Shown: positions 1 to 11,299 of the stretch, piece by piece
Position numbering within the stretch: the first letter of the stretch is position 1
Layout of the letters: every line of letters begins with the position of its first letter
The notes under the pieces: model-generated
What the model was told of the DNA's origin: nothing
The model's input: only the letters and a program-made list of their open reading frames with translations
The model's database searches: none
Position numbers and translations under genes: made by a program
DNA from: Peromyscus leucopus
Taxonomy: Eukaryota; Chordata; Mammalia; Rodentia; Cricetidae
Length of the DNA: 64,000 nucleotides
Reading direction: 5' to 3'
Assembly (NCBI RefSeq): GCF_004664715.2
Contig: NC_051071.1
Location: forward strand, 5,645,062 to 5,709,061

Positions 1-2557
1 ACAGAAACCAAAACATGGAAGGAGATCAAGGGGATACAAAAAGGAAAGGAAGAAGTCAAAGTATCTTTATTTGCAGATGACATATGTGACCCTAAAAATT
101 CCACCAGGAAACTCCTACAGCTGATAAACACTTTCAGTAAATTAGCAAGACACAAAATTAACATGAAAAATCAGTACAAATGACAAACAGACTAAGAAAG
201 GAATCAGGAAAACAACAGCTTTCACAGTGGCCTAAAAAAATGTCTTGGGGTAGCTTTAACCAAGCAGTTGATAGTCTTGTCTGATAAAAACTTGAAGACA
301 TTTAGGAAAGAAATTGAAGAAGATATCAGAAGATGGAAAGCTCTCCTATGCACATGGATCTTTAGGATTAACATAGTAAAAATGGCCATCCTACCAAAGC
401 AATCTACAGATTCAATGCAATTAAAATTCCAACACAATTCTTCACAGAAGTTGAAAAGACAATTTTCAGTTTCATATGGAAACACAAAAAACTTAAGATA
501 GCTAAAACAATTCTGAATAATAAAAGAACTGCTGGAGGTATCATTATCCCCAATCCCAAACTGTATTCCAGAGCTATAGTAATAAAAACAGTACAGTACT
601 GGCAAAAAAAATCAGACATATTGTTCAGTGGAACAGAACTGAAGACCCAGACATAAATCCACATACATAAGGACACCTGACTTCTTATAAAGAAGCCAGA
701 AATACACACTGGAAATAAGACAGCATCTTCAACAAATTGTGCTGGTCAAACTGGAGGGCTCCGTGAACAAGAATCAAAATAGATCCATACTTACCATCCT
801 GCACAGAACTCAGCTCCACATGGATCAAGGACCTTAACATAGTGCCAGACACACCGAATCTGATAGAAGGGCAAGTGAGGAAAGTCCTTGGACTCATGGG
901 CACAGGAGACTTTCTGAATGTGACACTGCTCACTGCAGGCACTAAGATCAACAATGAATAAATGGGACCTCATGAAACTAAAAATCTTCTGTAAGATAAA
1001 GGACACCATCATTTAGACAAAGCAGCAGTCTATCAGCCAGGGAAAAGACTTTTATTCATAGAAAGCTAATATCTAAAATATATAAAGAACTTTAAAAAAA
1101 AAAAAAGGACATCAAGAAAACAAATAACTTTGATTCCTGTGAAGAGACACCATGACCATGGCAACTCTTATAAAGGAAAATATTTAATTGAGGTGTCGGC
1201 TTACAGTTCAGAGGTTCAGTCCATTATCATTATGGTGGGAAGGATGGCAGCATGCAGGTAGACATGGTGCTGGCTACATCTTAAGCAGAAGGTATCGGGA
1301 AGTATACTGAGGCACTGGACATGACTTGGGCATATATGAGACCTCAAAGCCCACCCCCATGGTGACATACTTCCTCCAACAAGGCCATACCTACTCCAAC
1401 AAAGCCACACTTCCTGATAGTGCCACTCCCTTTGGGGGTCATTTTCTTTCAAACCATCACAAGAAGCTTCTTAAAAATACACACATGAAAGAAATCTAAA
1501 TGGAATCACCAAATAATGGGGAAGACAAAGCCCCAACTAGACATCTTTCACCAAATGAAACCTCTAATTCCGGGAATGGGTTACATTTAATCAAGCTATT
1601 GGCCAAAGAAGCCCCAAGGGAACCCACAAATAATTCAGGCTGTGGCCAAGGCTATTGGTTGCTCTCCAAAAACTGAAGGTAAGGCCCTATTGCTGAAGAA
1701 ACATCTGTGTAACTCACTGGACATCGGAAAGCCAAGTGTCTACCGAGAGCCTTTACCTTTGCTGTCTAGTGTTCATGGTACTGGAAGGTACTCTAGAGAA
1801 GAAAGGTAAACACTAACCCACTAGCTCTACAATGGTGACCTGCCTGCAAGATATGCCTGGGACTCAGGGAACTCTGTGGAAGACAAGGCAGTAGGGATGA
1901 GAGACGCCAAAGAAACCGTGCCTTCCAGATACAACAGGACTGATGCATGTATGAACTCGCAGGCTGTAGCACATGGCCTGCATAGGTCCAAACCAGACGG
2001 GGTCCCAACACTAAGGGGGAGAAATGGACACAAGTCCCCATCCCTAACCCAGAAGCTATCTCCAACTGGTAACTGTTCACAAAGGAAAAATTAGTTTTCT
2101 CCAACAGAGTTTGACTGGCAACACAAACCACACTTACAGGCAGGCGCCAAGCCCAGCAGCAGCAGGAGAGCAGAAAATGTACTCAATTATATTAGATGTT
2201 CTGGGATCATAACGCTTTGTGGAGCTTTCATTTCTAACTCTACAAGTCTTTTGCTCACATATTATGGTTCCCAGTTCTGTGTTTTTATGGGATTTCTGTG
2301 TGTACAAATAAATGTATGTGTCTCTGCTTCTGTGTTTCCTGTGCTTTTTTGGGGGCTGTCTTTTCTGTTGGCTTGTTTGGTCCTGTTGTTTGTTTATTAG
2401 TTGACCTTACTTAATATATTTCTTGGATGTCTGCTTGTTTTCTAGTGAGAGAAAAAAAGGGTGTGGATGTAGGGAGGTGGGGAGGACCTGGGAGGAGCTG
2501 GGGGAGGGGAAACCATGATCAGAATGTAGTGTATGAAAAAAAATCTATTAAAAAGTT
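1..2557 (+). mobile_element. L1 (LINE-1) 3' half, decayed
   Basis: The left part reads as the reverse-transcriptase end of L1 ORF2: the frame at 61-81 gives an F-A-D-D catalytic box, and downstream text matches typical ORF2 C-terminal sequence in several broken frames. From about 1,464 the sequence looks like an L1 3' UTR, ending in a G-rich purine tract (about 2,460-2,510) and an A-rich tail near 2,557. A MaLR-like LTR interrupts it at about 1,127-1,463. The 5' end lies outside the window. No intact ORF remains, so it cannot move by itself. Confidence 0.85.
1127..1463 (-). mobile_element. MaLR-type (ERVL) LTR inside L1
   Basis: The sequence matches the other copies at 18,062, 41,291, 56,941 and about 63,341: a 'tgtgaagagacaccatga' start, 'ttataaaggaaaatatttaattga' style middle (quoted only in part here), and a 'tttcaaaccatcacaa' end. 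The read direction resembles antisense copies of mammalian MaLR LTRs. No clear target duplication is visible, so the edges are approximate. Confidence 0.6.
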
Positions 2558-3832
2558 TAGCATTTGACTTTCTTTGGCCTCCAGAATGTGTGTAGAATGG
2601 ATGTACATCCCATATTTGAAAAGAAGCCGTGTGAGAGGCGCCTGTGGTATAGTCATGAGCTGGCTGGAATCTCCTCTGTACTGGCTGCTCTTTCAGCCTA
2701 CATGCTAGAATGCAGATTTGGGAACAGAACCTTAACCAATATTCACAACAAATGACTGGTAAACTTTTATTGTTTTCAAATCACTGTGATTTGGGGGGCA
2801 TATTTGTTTCTCAGCATAACAGAGCAAAAAATAATTTATAATCTCAAAATTCACTCATTACCAACCTCTAGAAAGCTAGCTAAATTATAACAGACATAAT
2901 TTTAAACAGAAAACTTTCTTTGAAAATCTCCTGGACCCATATACAAAATGGATGGACACTGAAACAAAACAAATTTTTTAAATAACACTCCAGCTACAAA
3001 TAGTAGCCAGAGAGACTGGGGGGGGGGTGGGCAATAAATGAGCCTAAAATATAGGAGAAAAAGCAAATAATTTCCTAGACACAAAAGGGGAAATATTAAA
3101 AATAAAAAGGAGAAATGTGCAAACTGAGTAATAGAAAAGCAGAACTCAATCTGATGACAACATGTTTGAAACTTGTCTCTGGACAAGTTCTTGACATTAA
3201 GCTTGATTTCCAAACTGTCATGGGTCCAAGGTTTACTTTGAACAAATGAATACATTTTGTCATATTAATAAAGATACTTAAATGAACAAACATTTAAAAG
3301 AAAGTTTTAAATGAAATCATGTTATATGTATTATGGATAAATGGTTAGGATTCCATGAAAAATAAAACCGAAAAATATTCTATCAGAAAGTTTACATTTG
3401 ACCCTGTAGGGTTACTCAGTTGAGTAATACTCAGGTTACTCAGGTGAGGCTATGATCTACTAGTAAATTGTGGGATCAGTTCAGGTAGGTTTTAATTTGC
3501 ATATAATAATGAAAATAACTGAAACTGGGGTATCAGAATACAATGCCTAGGGTAAAGGTAAGTACCACTTCATGAAAACATTGCATCTGTCTTGACTCTG
3601 CCCCTCTAAAAGTCCTTGGAGTTCTAGTTTGATTCTTCTGCTTAACCTTATCCTGTCTTGCCATAGGCCAAAACAACTTTATTATCAACCAATGAGAGAC
3701 ATATACATTCACAGCATACAGAAGGACCATCTCATAGCATCCTACCTCAAAAACTAAGGTGGAGAGTGAGAGAGGAAGATACTTGAAGTTCATTTCTAGC
3801 CTCCATAGATGCATGCACAGATGAGGGTGTAT

Positions 3833-3833
<1 letters not shown>
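2558..3833. other. intergenic, no gene recognised
   Basis: AT-rich sequence with short unconnected ORFs only. No family was recognised apart from a G9 run near 3,018. I see no splice pattern or conserved protein motif. Confidence 0.5.
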
Positions 3834-3879
<46 letters not shown>

Positions 3880-3905
3880 CACGCACACATGCACACACAC
3901 ACGCG
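3834..3905. repeat. (CA)n microsatellite
   Basis: A long run of alternating CA with a few interruptions ('cacatgcacgcacacatg'). The Cys/Val-rich and His/Thr-rich ORFs across it are translations of the microsatellite and not genes. Confidence 0.97.
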
Positions 3906-4456
3906 CACATGCAGGAGGCACTGATTTAGGCCCTTGTAATCATAAGCTTCATTCAAAATATTTCCCAACTTGTAAAGCTTTGGCACAGCCCAGTCATTAC
4001 TAAAGCTAGCTGCAGTGTGAGAAAACTGCTGGGCCAGGGTTCTTTTTGTGCTGGACTGTGTCTGAAACAAAAGGAGAGTTACCAGTTGGAGAAGAAAACA
4101 CTGTGGCATGCCATGGTGGCAGCGGAGTCTCAGCACAGGTCATACAGGCTATAGAGTGTTTCTCTGAATGTGGAGCTCCTGCACCAGCCACACAGAACCT
4201 TGAGATGTGAATGCTTGCCTGGTAGCAGGTGTGTCTTCCTATCAATGCTTCTCTTTTAGCTCTCCCAACACCTTTGCAACCATTTTCCAGAATTCAAATC
4301 TCTTTCTAAGCCAAATGCAGTTGTGTATGCCCAACACCACAGATACTCAGGAGGATCTGGAGTTACTTCACCTGAGCAGCATAGAGAAGACTCTAGCTCA
4401 AACCAACAAGAAGCAACACAAGACAAAATGAAAGTTTTCTTTCTGTTTGAATGGTG
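3906..4456. other. intergenic, no gene recognised
   Basis: Unassigned sequence between the CA repeat and a solo LTR. A B1-like fragment may be present near 4,325-4,430 but is too diverged to call. Confidence 0.4.
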
Positions 4457-4462
4457 TAGAAT

Positions 4463-4843
4463 TGTAGGCAGAAGTTTATCTCCCATCAGCAACTTTCAAA
4501 TATCTGGCAGCCACTTCCCAAATAATTGACTCAGAAGCTTAATATTACTTATAAATACTCAGCTAGTAGCTTAGGCTTATTACTAACTAGCTCTTACACT
4601 TAATTTAACTCATAATTCTTATTTATGTTTAGCCTCATGGCTTAGTACCCTTTTTCAGTAGAAATTCTCATCTTGCTTCCTCTGCATCTGACTTGTGACT
4701 CCTTCTCTGTCCTTCCTCTTCCCATCATTCTTGGTTTGGTCACCCCACCTACACTTCCGGTCTGACTATTGGCCAATCAGCATTTTATTAAACCAATTAA
4801 AGTGAAAAATCTTTTCAGTATACAAGAGGATTATTCCACAGCA
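4463..4843 (-). mobile_element. solo LTR, class II ERV (same family as the 25,410 provirus)
   Basis: The copy is antisense, with TG...CA ends and a perfect 6-bp target duplication 'tagaat' at 4,457-4,462 and 4,844-4,849. Read on the minus strand it aligns along its whole length with the two LTRs of the provirus at 25,410-29,513, including the 'ttattccacagca' (plus-strand) terminus. Six-base duplications are typical of ERVK-class integration. A solo LTR indicates internal recombination after insertion. Confidence 0.88.
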
Positions 4844-5013
4844 TAGAATGTTTTGTTTTGTTGACTTATTGATGAGATTACAGCCCAAACTGTACTCAAA
4901 ACTAAGAATTATATTCCCCCTACATCTCTCTTTTTAAGAAATGTTGCTTCTATAAACTCTTAATGATACGCCTGTTTGCATAAGATCTGCAAAGACCACA
5001 TCAGTTGATATGT

Positions 5014-5361
5014 TGTGGAGGCCCACAAAGGTTTCCTAGTGAGATCTGCACTTGCTTTACCCAGCAGAGCTGCATTAGAGGATTGCTTGACCATGTGCAT
5101 GGTTACTAGGTGATTGGAAGAGTCTACACTCGGCTGACCTAGGGGGAGGTCTTTTGCTCCACCCCTTGGCATTCCTATAAATGGCTCTTTAGAAGAGATA
5201 GGAGGGGCCAGTGGATGATGATCCAGGCCCTCCTGAGGCTATCCTGTGTTTCTGCCTGTTTCTCTCCCCTCTAACCTTCTATCTAATGTCTCTTATCCCT
5301 CACTCCTCAAGAATACCCTGTCATAAAATGTTGGAGGTGGTATCCCAGCTGGGCTCCCACA
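5014..5361 (+). repeat. 5' LTR of the 5,014-9,013 provirus
   Basis: Starts 'tgtggaggccc' and ends 'ctcccaca'. A TATA-like 'tataaat' lies at about 5,177. It is near-identical in layout to the 3' copy, with scattered substitutions showing considerable age. Its first ~140 bp resemble an internal segment of the longer solo LTR at 16,442. Confidence 0.88.
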
Positions 5362-5363
5362 AA

Positions 5364-5382
5364 TGGCACCAGGAACAGGGAC
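5364..5382 (+). promoter_or_regulatory. primer binding site, Lys-type (inferred)
   Basis: The sequence 'tggcaccaggaacagggac' begins two bases after the LTR. Allowing one extra base and two substitutions it fits the tRNA-Lys3 primer site used by many class II retroviruses. The assignment rests on similarity by eye. Confidence 0.7.
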
Positions 5383-5547
5383 AGGGACTTGGCAAAAGGA
5401 GTCCTAGGGGTGTCATGGGTATAAGGGGGCATGCCCAATAATGAATTAAAAATAAAGGTGATGGTATTTTATTCTTGGGAGTTTAGTAAGGCAGCCGAAT
5501 GCCAAAGTTAAAAGTGAGGCTGCAGTGAGTATCTCTCTCTAACTAGG

Positions 5548-5556
5548 TTTTTCTTT

Positions 5557-5606
<50 letters not shown>
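5548..5606. repeat. (CT)n microsatellite
   Basis: A run of alternating CT leading directly into the tail of an antisense B1. Confidence 0.95.
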
Positions 5607-5607
<1 letters not shown>

Positions 5608-5609
<2 letters not shown>

Positions 5610-5750
5610 CAAGACAGGGTTTCTCTATGTAGCTTTGTGCCTTTCCTGGAACTCACTTGGTAGCCCAGGCTGGCCTCGAACTCACAGAGATCCACCTGTC
5701 TCTGCCTCCCAAGTGCTGGGATTAAAGGCATGCGCCACCACTGCCTGGCT
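5608..5750 (-). mobile_element. B1 SINE
   Basis: Antisense B1: begins 'caagacagggtttctctatg' and ends 'ccaccactgcctggct'. It lies inside the provirus leader, so it is younger than the provirus. Confidence 0.93.
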
Positions 5751-6356
5751 CTTTTCTCTCTCTCTTAATTTCTATATTTAAAAATTAAGGGAAAATGTAA
5801 GATAGAATATAGGAATATAGTGTAAGAAGAAATTTAGAATAAATGTAGAATTAGGAATATTGGGTAAAAAGAAACAGGGTAGGGTAGAATAAGATAAGCA
5901 AAAAGACAGAGGAGCTATGTCCTTGATTCTCCAGCTATGCGACTATAAACACAAACTGGGAAGAACCAGAGTCATGAAAAAAATATGATAAAAGAAAACA
6001 GGTAGAAAAATCTTTTGGCCTGTGGATAGATTAGATCTAAGCCCTGAGTGGCAGGAAAAGAATTTTCCCTGAGGTGGATGTGGATTAAATAAAACTCTTC
6101 ACTCTGCTGGCATCACCACTGTATGAAAACAACATATATTAAATGAATTAGTTTCCTATTGGCCATGAAGCCAAAGTTTAGGGAACAGAAGTCTTGGAAA
6201 AAATGAGTAATCTTTCTCTAAAAAACTGAAAGCTTTTAAGGACTTTTCTTCTCAGATTTTTTTTTCCTCCTGTAAGGGCAAAATTAAGCTCACCTAGAAA
6301 ATCTATCAGAATGAGAAAAATTACCTGTAATTGCTTTAGAAATAACAAAAACCCTC

Positions 6357-6803
6357 TTGGAATATGGCAAATCCTCTCCACTAGTCTTGTCTCTCCTTCA
6401 AGCCAGTATTAGAAAAACAGCAGCTAGAATCCCCTGTGGCCAGAGCCTACAGCTGAGAAAGTGTAGACAGAAAGCCAAGCAGGGACATTTCTCCAATGGT
6501 GGAGCCACAGCAGAGGTGGTGTGGGACCTGGGGAGGGGCTGCTGGCATGAAGGCAGCAAAGGAGGCCTAGAAATCCTCCCTGCAACAAGGGAGGCAGGAT
6601 CTAAGTTCCTATATTGGGAACTCAAGCCTCTACCCCCAGAACAGAAAGCACTTAGCCGAGAAACTGAGCCTTGGCTAAGGCATCAGGGAGTCTGCATCTT
6701 GGGGAAAGGGACAAGCAGGGATAAACAGGAGAGCTATCAAGGGAAAAAAATCTCTCTGAAAAGGCTGACAAGGCTTTTATTTCAAGTGCTTTTATTTTCT
6801 TGA
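6357..6803 (+). pseudogene. possible decayed gag/nucleocapsid remnant
   Basis: A 148-codon open frame inside the provirus, the longest there. Around residues 36-49 it contains K-C-R-Q-K-A-K-Q-G-H-F-S-N-G-G. This has the spacing of a retroviral CCHC zinc knuckle, with the first Cys and the His present and the second and last Cys replaced (Lys, Gly). Position between primer site and 3' LTR suits gag. The rest of the frame is not recognised. It could also be a chance ORF. Confidence 0.35.
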
Positions 6804-7779
6804 CTGACCCGGTAAGGTGGGAAACAAGTGCATGGGCAGATGCAGCTCACTCCAGGAAAAATGTCAGGTGAAGGAAGTACACCTGTCAACGCCAGTTCAG
6901 GGAGAACAGAAACCACCTGTGGCAAAACAACTCACTTGATCTTGATTTTCAGTACAAACACAAACCATGTAAACAGAAACGGAAGTGTGGCAGATGCAAA
7001 AGGCAGCTTGAGAAATGTTGTCCGCAATGTATTTTATAACAGTGTGACGCTATAGAGAAAGGCAGTTTGGGAAGTGTAATGTATAAAAGCAAGGTGGTGT
7101 AGGCAAGCAGGTCCAAAGAAAAGGCAGATAGACTGGGACAAAAAAATTTCAAATGTTACTGGTAACTTAGCAGCAAAATGCCTAAAGGAAATACTGCCAG
7201 TATAGTCCCCTAAACGCCCCCAAATGCCATCTTTTCCCATAAGCTTTGTTATCTTGCCTCCTGGGAATGAGAAACAGGAGAATAGCCTGCCTGTCAGGTG
7301 GGGATTGTTTGCTATGGAAGAATGAGAAACAAGTGATGCCTGTCACAAGGCAGTTAAAATGCTAATGACACTTCTCAAGTCATTTTGAAACCCTTGACAA
7401 GGAGGATAATCCAAGAAGTTTTTGCCTTTTGAACAACAGCCTGCAGTGAGTGATGCCTTTGCAAATATCACGGGGAACAAGGAAGCATGTATTCAGAAAA
7501 GAGTGACGGCTTTGCAGATGGGGACCAAACTCCAGAAAATCTAGCTATCTTACAACTTAAAAAGCAACTTTAAAAAATTAAGAAGAGGGGATTTTACCCT
7601 CAGTTACCAAATAAAGCTTAGAACCACTGATTAATTAGGCTCTGACTTCAAAATCTCAAGAAAACTTTCAGAATGATATCAAAGCTGACTATAAACTCCA
7701 AACTTAGAGATGATTTGCATACTTTCTGTCTTGTTGAAAGAAAATATAATAGTTCAGTTAAGAAATCTTTTCTCGTAGT

Positions 7780-8175
7780 TTGTAAAGTAGTAGCTTTTGA
7801 ATGTAAGTCTGTAAAAAGTGTAAATGCGTATAGTGGAGTTTCCTTTTGAATATAAGTTTGTAAAAAGTATAAATATGTGGGCTGAAGAGATGGCTCAGAG
7901 GTTAAGAGCACTGGCTGCTCTTCCAAAGGTCCTGAGTTCAATTCCCAGTAACCACATGGTGGCTCACAACCACCTGTAATGAGATCTGGCACTCTCTTCT
8001 GGCCTGCAGGCATACATGCAGGCAGAATACTGTATACATAATAAATAAATCTTAAAAAAAAAGTTAAAAAAAGTATAAATATGTATAATGTAAGTTTGTA
8101 AAAAGTGTAAATATGTATAGTGATAAAAAGTGTAAACATGTATAGCAAAGTTTTATTCATGCTAGTTGTAAATAC
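7780..8175 (+). repeat. degenerate ~35-40 bp tandem repeat in provirus, split by B2
   Basis: Variants of 'gtttgtaaaaagtgtaaat' followed by 'atgtatag' recur at about 7,800-7,880 and again at 8,090-8,170. The B2 at 7,879-8,061 sits within the array. The tract has no coding potential. Confidence 0.65.
7879..8061 (+). mobile_element. B2 SINE with target duplication
   Basis: Typical B2 start 'gggctgaagagatggctcag', a tRNA-derived head, 'ggcctgcagg' and an A-rich tail with 'aataaataaatc'. The flanks share 'aaaaagtataaatatgt' (about 17 bp), consistent with L1-mediated insertion, although the surrounding tandem repeat could mimic this. Confidence 0.92.
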
Positions 8176-8640
8176 GTATAGTAATGTTTGAACATTTCTA
8201 TAATAGCCCAAAATATAATTTTGGTATCATATTTAAGTCAAATTTAAGTGAAGGTGTCATAATTAGGGGAGCTTTTATGTCTTCTTTCTAAAAGTTTCCA
8301 CTCTTTCTCTATTTCTATTTAGAAGAGGGCTTAGTGCAGCTAAGACTGTAGTCACCTTAGACCCACTCCAAAAGGGATATCCTATCTTTTTTATACTCTA
8401 CTCCTTTACTGGGAGGTGTGGCAGCTATGGAGATTGCTGTGGATGTTTGCAAGCTCTTAGTAAGGATCTGGGCCAGAGCTGAGTTAGGCTTTGTACACCC
8501 TCTTGCCAGTGGCTGGGAGCCAAAGATGGGCAAGTTTCTTCTTGGTAGCTTCCTGAATGTATGTATGTAAAATTAATCAAGAAGAATGACCTAAGACAGG
8601 CACAGTCTATATGAGGGGCCTAGGGAGCCCGCTATTATAT

Positions 8641-8654
8641 CAAGAAGGGAGCAT
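8641..8654 (+). promoter_or_regulatory. polypurine tract before 3' LTR
   Basis: 'caagaagggagcat' lies directly before the 3' LTR start. It is short and partly decayed but in the correct place for plus-strand priming. Confidence 0.55.
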
Positions 8655-9013
8655 TGTGGAGGCCCACAGAGGTTTCCTAGTGAGATCTGAGCTTGCTTTA
8701 CCCAGCAGAGCTGCATTAGAGGATTGCTTGACCATGTGCATGGTTAACTAGGTGATTGAAAGGGTCTACACTTGGCTGAGCTAAGGGGGGAGTCTTGGCA
8801 TTGCAATGTTCCACCCCTTGGCATTCCTATAAATAGCCCTTTAGAAGAGACAGGAGGGGCCAGTGGATGATGATCCAGGCCCTCCTGAGGCTATCCTGTG
8901 TTTCTATCTGTTTCTCTCCCCTCTATCCTTCTATCTAATATCTCTTATCCCTCACTCCTCAAGAATACCCTGTCATAAAATGTGGGAATCAGTTTCTCAG
9001 CTGGGCTTCCACA
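8655..9013 (+). repeat. 3' LTR of the 5,014-9,013 provirus
   Basis: Starts 'tgtggaggccc' and ends 'cttccaca'. It has a TATA-like 'tataaat' near 8,830. Compared with the 5' LTR it carries substitutions and a small insertion around 8,795-8,812. Confidence 0.88.
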
Positions 9014-9186
9014 ACATGTCAACATAGATGAAGGAAAACGAGGTCCCATCCCAGATGAAAATGCAGTCAATGGCTGCTGAGGGGTGACAAGCCAGTTTAT
9101 TTGCTTTGAAATTGATTTGTTTCTGGAATGAGATCTCAATGCTAAATGGTCAGTCAGTCAGCTCTTAAGGGCATCATTCATTGAAT

Positions 9187-9224
9187 TGTGTGTGTGTGTG
9201 TGTGTGTGTATGTGTGTGTGTGTG
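9187..9224. repeat. (TG)n microsatellite
   Basis: Interrupted alternating TG run. Confidence 0.95.
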
Positions 9225-9371
9225 TAACAAAAGTTAATATACAAGGGGATATGAATTCTAGGGGCTGGTTGTGGAGAAATGAAGAACTTGGAAAGGGGGA
9301 TGAGAAGTGGAAATAATGCAAATATAATGTACTCTGCAGATGTAACCAATCGTCTTATTAAAATAAGAAAC

Positions 9372-9740
9372 ACAGAACCAATGTAAAAGAGAAAGCCAAG
9401 AGGTCAGAGCTCAGAGCTAAAATCTTACCTCCTGCAGTGCTCCTAGCTTCCCCGAAAGAGAGCTACTTCCTGTGTGTCTGTCTTTAAATAGTCTTTCTGT
9501 TCTGCCTTCTCATTGGTTGTAAACCCAACCACATGACTGCCTCATCACTGCCTGTAAGTACCACCCTCCAGGTCTTAAAGGCGTATGTCTCCAATGCTGG
9601 CTGTATCCCTGAACACACAGAAATCTACCTAGTTCTTCTAACCACCACGCTCTTGCTATGGCTCTAATAGCTCTGACCCCAGGGCAACTTTATTTATTAA
9701 CATACAATTAAAATCACATTTCAGTACAAATAAAATACCA
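9372..9740 (-). mobile_element. composite B1-related rodent repeat (diverged)
   Basis: Its text ('gagagctacttcctgtgtgt', 'ggtcttaaaggcgtatgtct', 'cacacagaaatctacct') parallels the element at 39,060-39,450. Antisense B1-like parts are visible. The family name is not certain. Confidence 0.45.
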
Positions 9741-9855
9741 CCATAGTACTTTTGTATGAAATCAGGGCTCTCATATGGGAAATCCTCAAATTAAAAAAAG
9801 AGAATAAATAGCAAAGGATTCCCTAAACACCACACTAGTTTAAATTTTTATCACA

Positions 9856-9856
<1 letters not shown>

Positions 9857-9900
<44 letters not shown>

Positions 9901-9902
9901 TT
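9857..9902. repeat. (TTA)n microsatellite
   Basis: About 15 uninterrupted 'tta' units. Confidence 0.95.
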
Positions 9903-9904
9903 AG

Positions 9905-10242
9905 TGTATATGCACACACATCACCAGGCTGAGCATGTGCATGTCAGAGAACAATTTAAGGAAACCAGATCTCTCACTCCACCAGGAGCGTTCCTAGGAC
10001 TGACTTCATGTGACCAGGCTTCTTAGTGACTCTCACCTCACCAGGAGCGTTCCTAGGACTGACCTCATGTGACCAGGCTTCTTAGTGACTCTCACTCTAC
10101 CAGGAGCATTCCTAGGACTGACCTCATGTGACCAGGCCTCTTAGTGACTCTCACCCCACCAGGAGCATTCCTAGGACTGACCTCATGTGACCAGACTTCT
10201 TAGTGACCACCTTTTCCTGCCAAGCCATCTCACTGGCCCCAG
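9905..10242 (-). mobile_element. B2/B3-type SINE with internal 59-bp expansion
   Basis: The flanks are those of an antisense tRNA-derived SINE: 'catgtgcatgtcagagaac' on the left and 'gccaagccatctcactggcc' on the right. Its middle part has been amplified into four tandem units of 59 bp (see next entry), which makes it much longer than usual. Confidence 0.75.
9981..10208 (+). repeat. four tandem 59-bp units
   Basis: Units start with 'accaggagc(g/a)ttcctagg' at 9,981, 10,040, 10,099 and 10,158, with exactly 59 bases between starts. They differ by only a few substitutions, so the amplification is recent relative to the SINE. There are no unique spacers, hence not a CRISPR array. Confidence 0.95.
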
Positions 10243-11299
10243 GTCACATTATTTCCTGTGTGTTCACATTATTATTTCTTTGCAAAATATGTTCCTTGGG
10301 GAAAAATACAAGCTTAAATTACATTATAAATTGTTAACTGGTGAAGAACAAGACAATAAAATTGTATTTTATCACAACGCCAACCTAAGCAGCTCAGTTC
10401 TGCTCTGAGTGAGTAAGTGCCTCTACCGCCTTCCTGAATGGTCAGCCCTGTCTAGAGCAGCCTCCATCACCAGACTTGGCATCTCTGTTGGCAATTTTTT
10501 CCATGATGGAAAAAATATATTTCAAACTTGAAATTGAATTTTTAAGCATTCAACTAGCCCTATATTTTAAAACTTTTGCTCTCTGCATTTTGGTCACAGA
10601 CAGTTTCATTTGAAATTAGTTTTTGGCTTTTTGTAGTTGAGCAGCTACCGTTATTCCTAACTACTGACAATTATGACTTAGAAGATAAATTTGTAAAGAT
10701 GGTTTAGCTTTAAATGAATGGCTGTACCAATTTCTAAAAATAGTACTCTGGGATCCGTTAACCCAAAGAGAATTTACTGACATAATTCCTTGAACTACTA
10801 GGTCATTGAAAACTGTCTACTTTTAAAATATGCATCCACACTGCATACAGGAGCAAAGTATGCAAGATGGCTGCCCAATACAACTACCAAACCTTAAAAT
10901 TTTAATAACAATGGAATTGGATGTGCCACTATGTATAAAACCTTTGTATATTGAAGTGCAGATTTTTAGCAAGCTTAAAGCATAATTACAGTAATAGATT
11001 CAGTGAAACAGATTCCTTTTTGAAAAGCAGTTCAATGTACAGCTGCAATTTTCATATCAAAGTACTAACTGGTTCTACTCATGGTTCTCACTAATTTTTT
11101 GTCATCTCTTTTTAATCTTTTTCATCTTTGGCAATTTTACTGACAGACTTATTCACGTTATGTTTGGCATGATGTTCATGTCTAGTATTTAAACCAAATT
11201 ACCTTATTAAAAAAAAAAAAAAACTAGAAAAAAATCAGTAAGGTTGATGCAAAATTACCAAGACAGAAAGAAGTGAAAGCCTATGAGCAAGGGAAGAGC
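10243..11299. other. intergenic, no gene or repeat recognised
   Basis: AT-rich apparently single-copy sequence without a long ORF. A run of 15 A at about 11,209 marks its right side. Confidence 0.5.

Larger units (their letters stand above)
5014..9013 (+). mobile_element. two-LTR class II provirus, apparently non-autonomous
   Basis: Two similar same-strand LTRs (5,014-5,361 and 8,655-9,013) enclose about 3.3 kb. The flanks 'atatgt' (5,008-5,013) and 'acatgt' (9,014-9,019) match at 5 of 6 bases, as expected for a class II target duplication. A Lys-type primer site follows the 5' LTR and a purine tract precedes the 3' LTR. No reverse transcriptase, RNase H or integrase motif was found inside, so it probably depended on a helper for mobility. 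Later insertions are a CT microsatellite with B1 (5,550-5,750) and a B2 (7,879-8,061). This overall plan resembles ETn or mys-like elements, but I cannot assign a family. Confidence 0.85.

Noticed and set aside
3533..4136. Cys/Val-rich minus-strand ORFs
   Set aside because: Translations of the CA microsatellite and its flanks.
9981..10208. Regularly spaced repeats resembling a CRISPR array
   Set aside because: Units are contiguous with no unique spacers, and the DNA is from a rodent nuclear genome.
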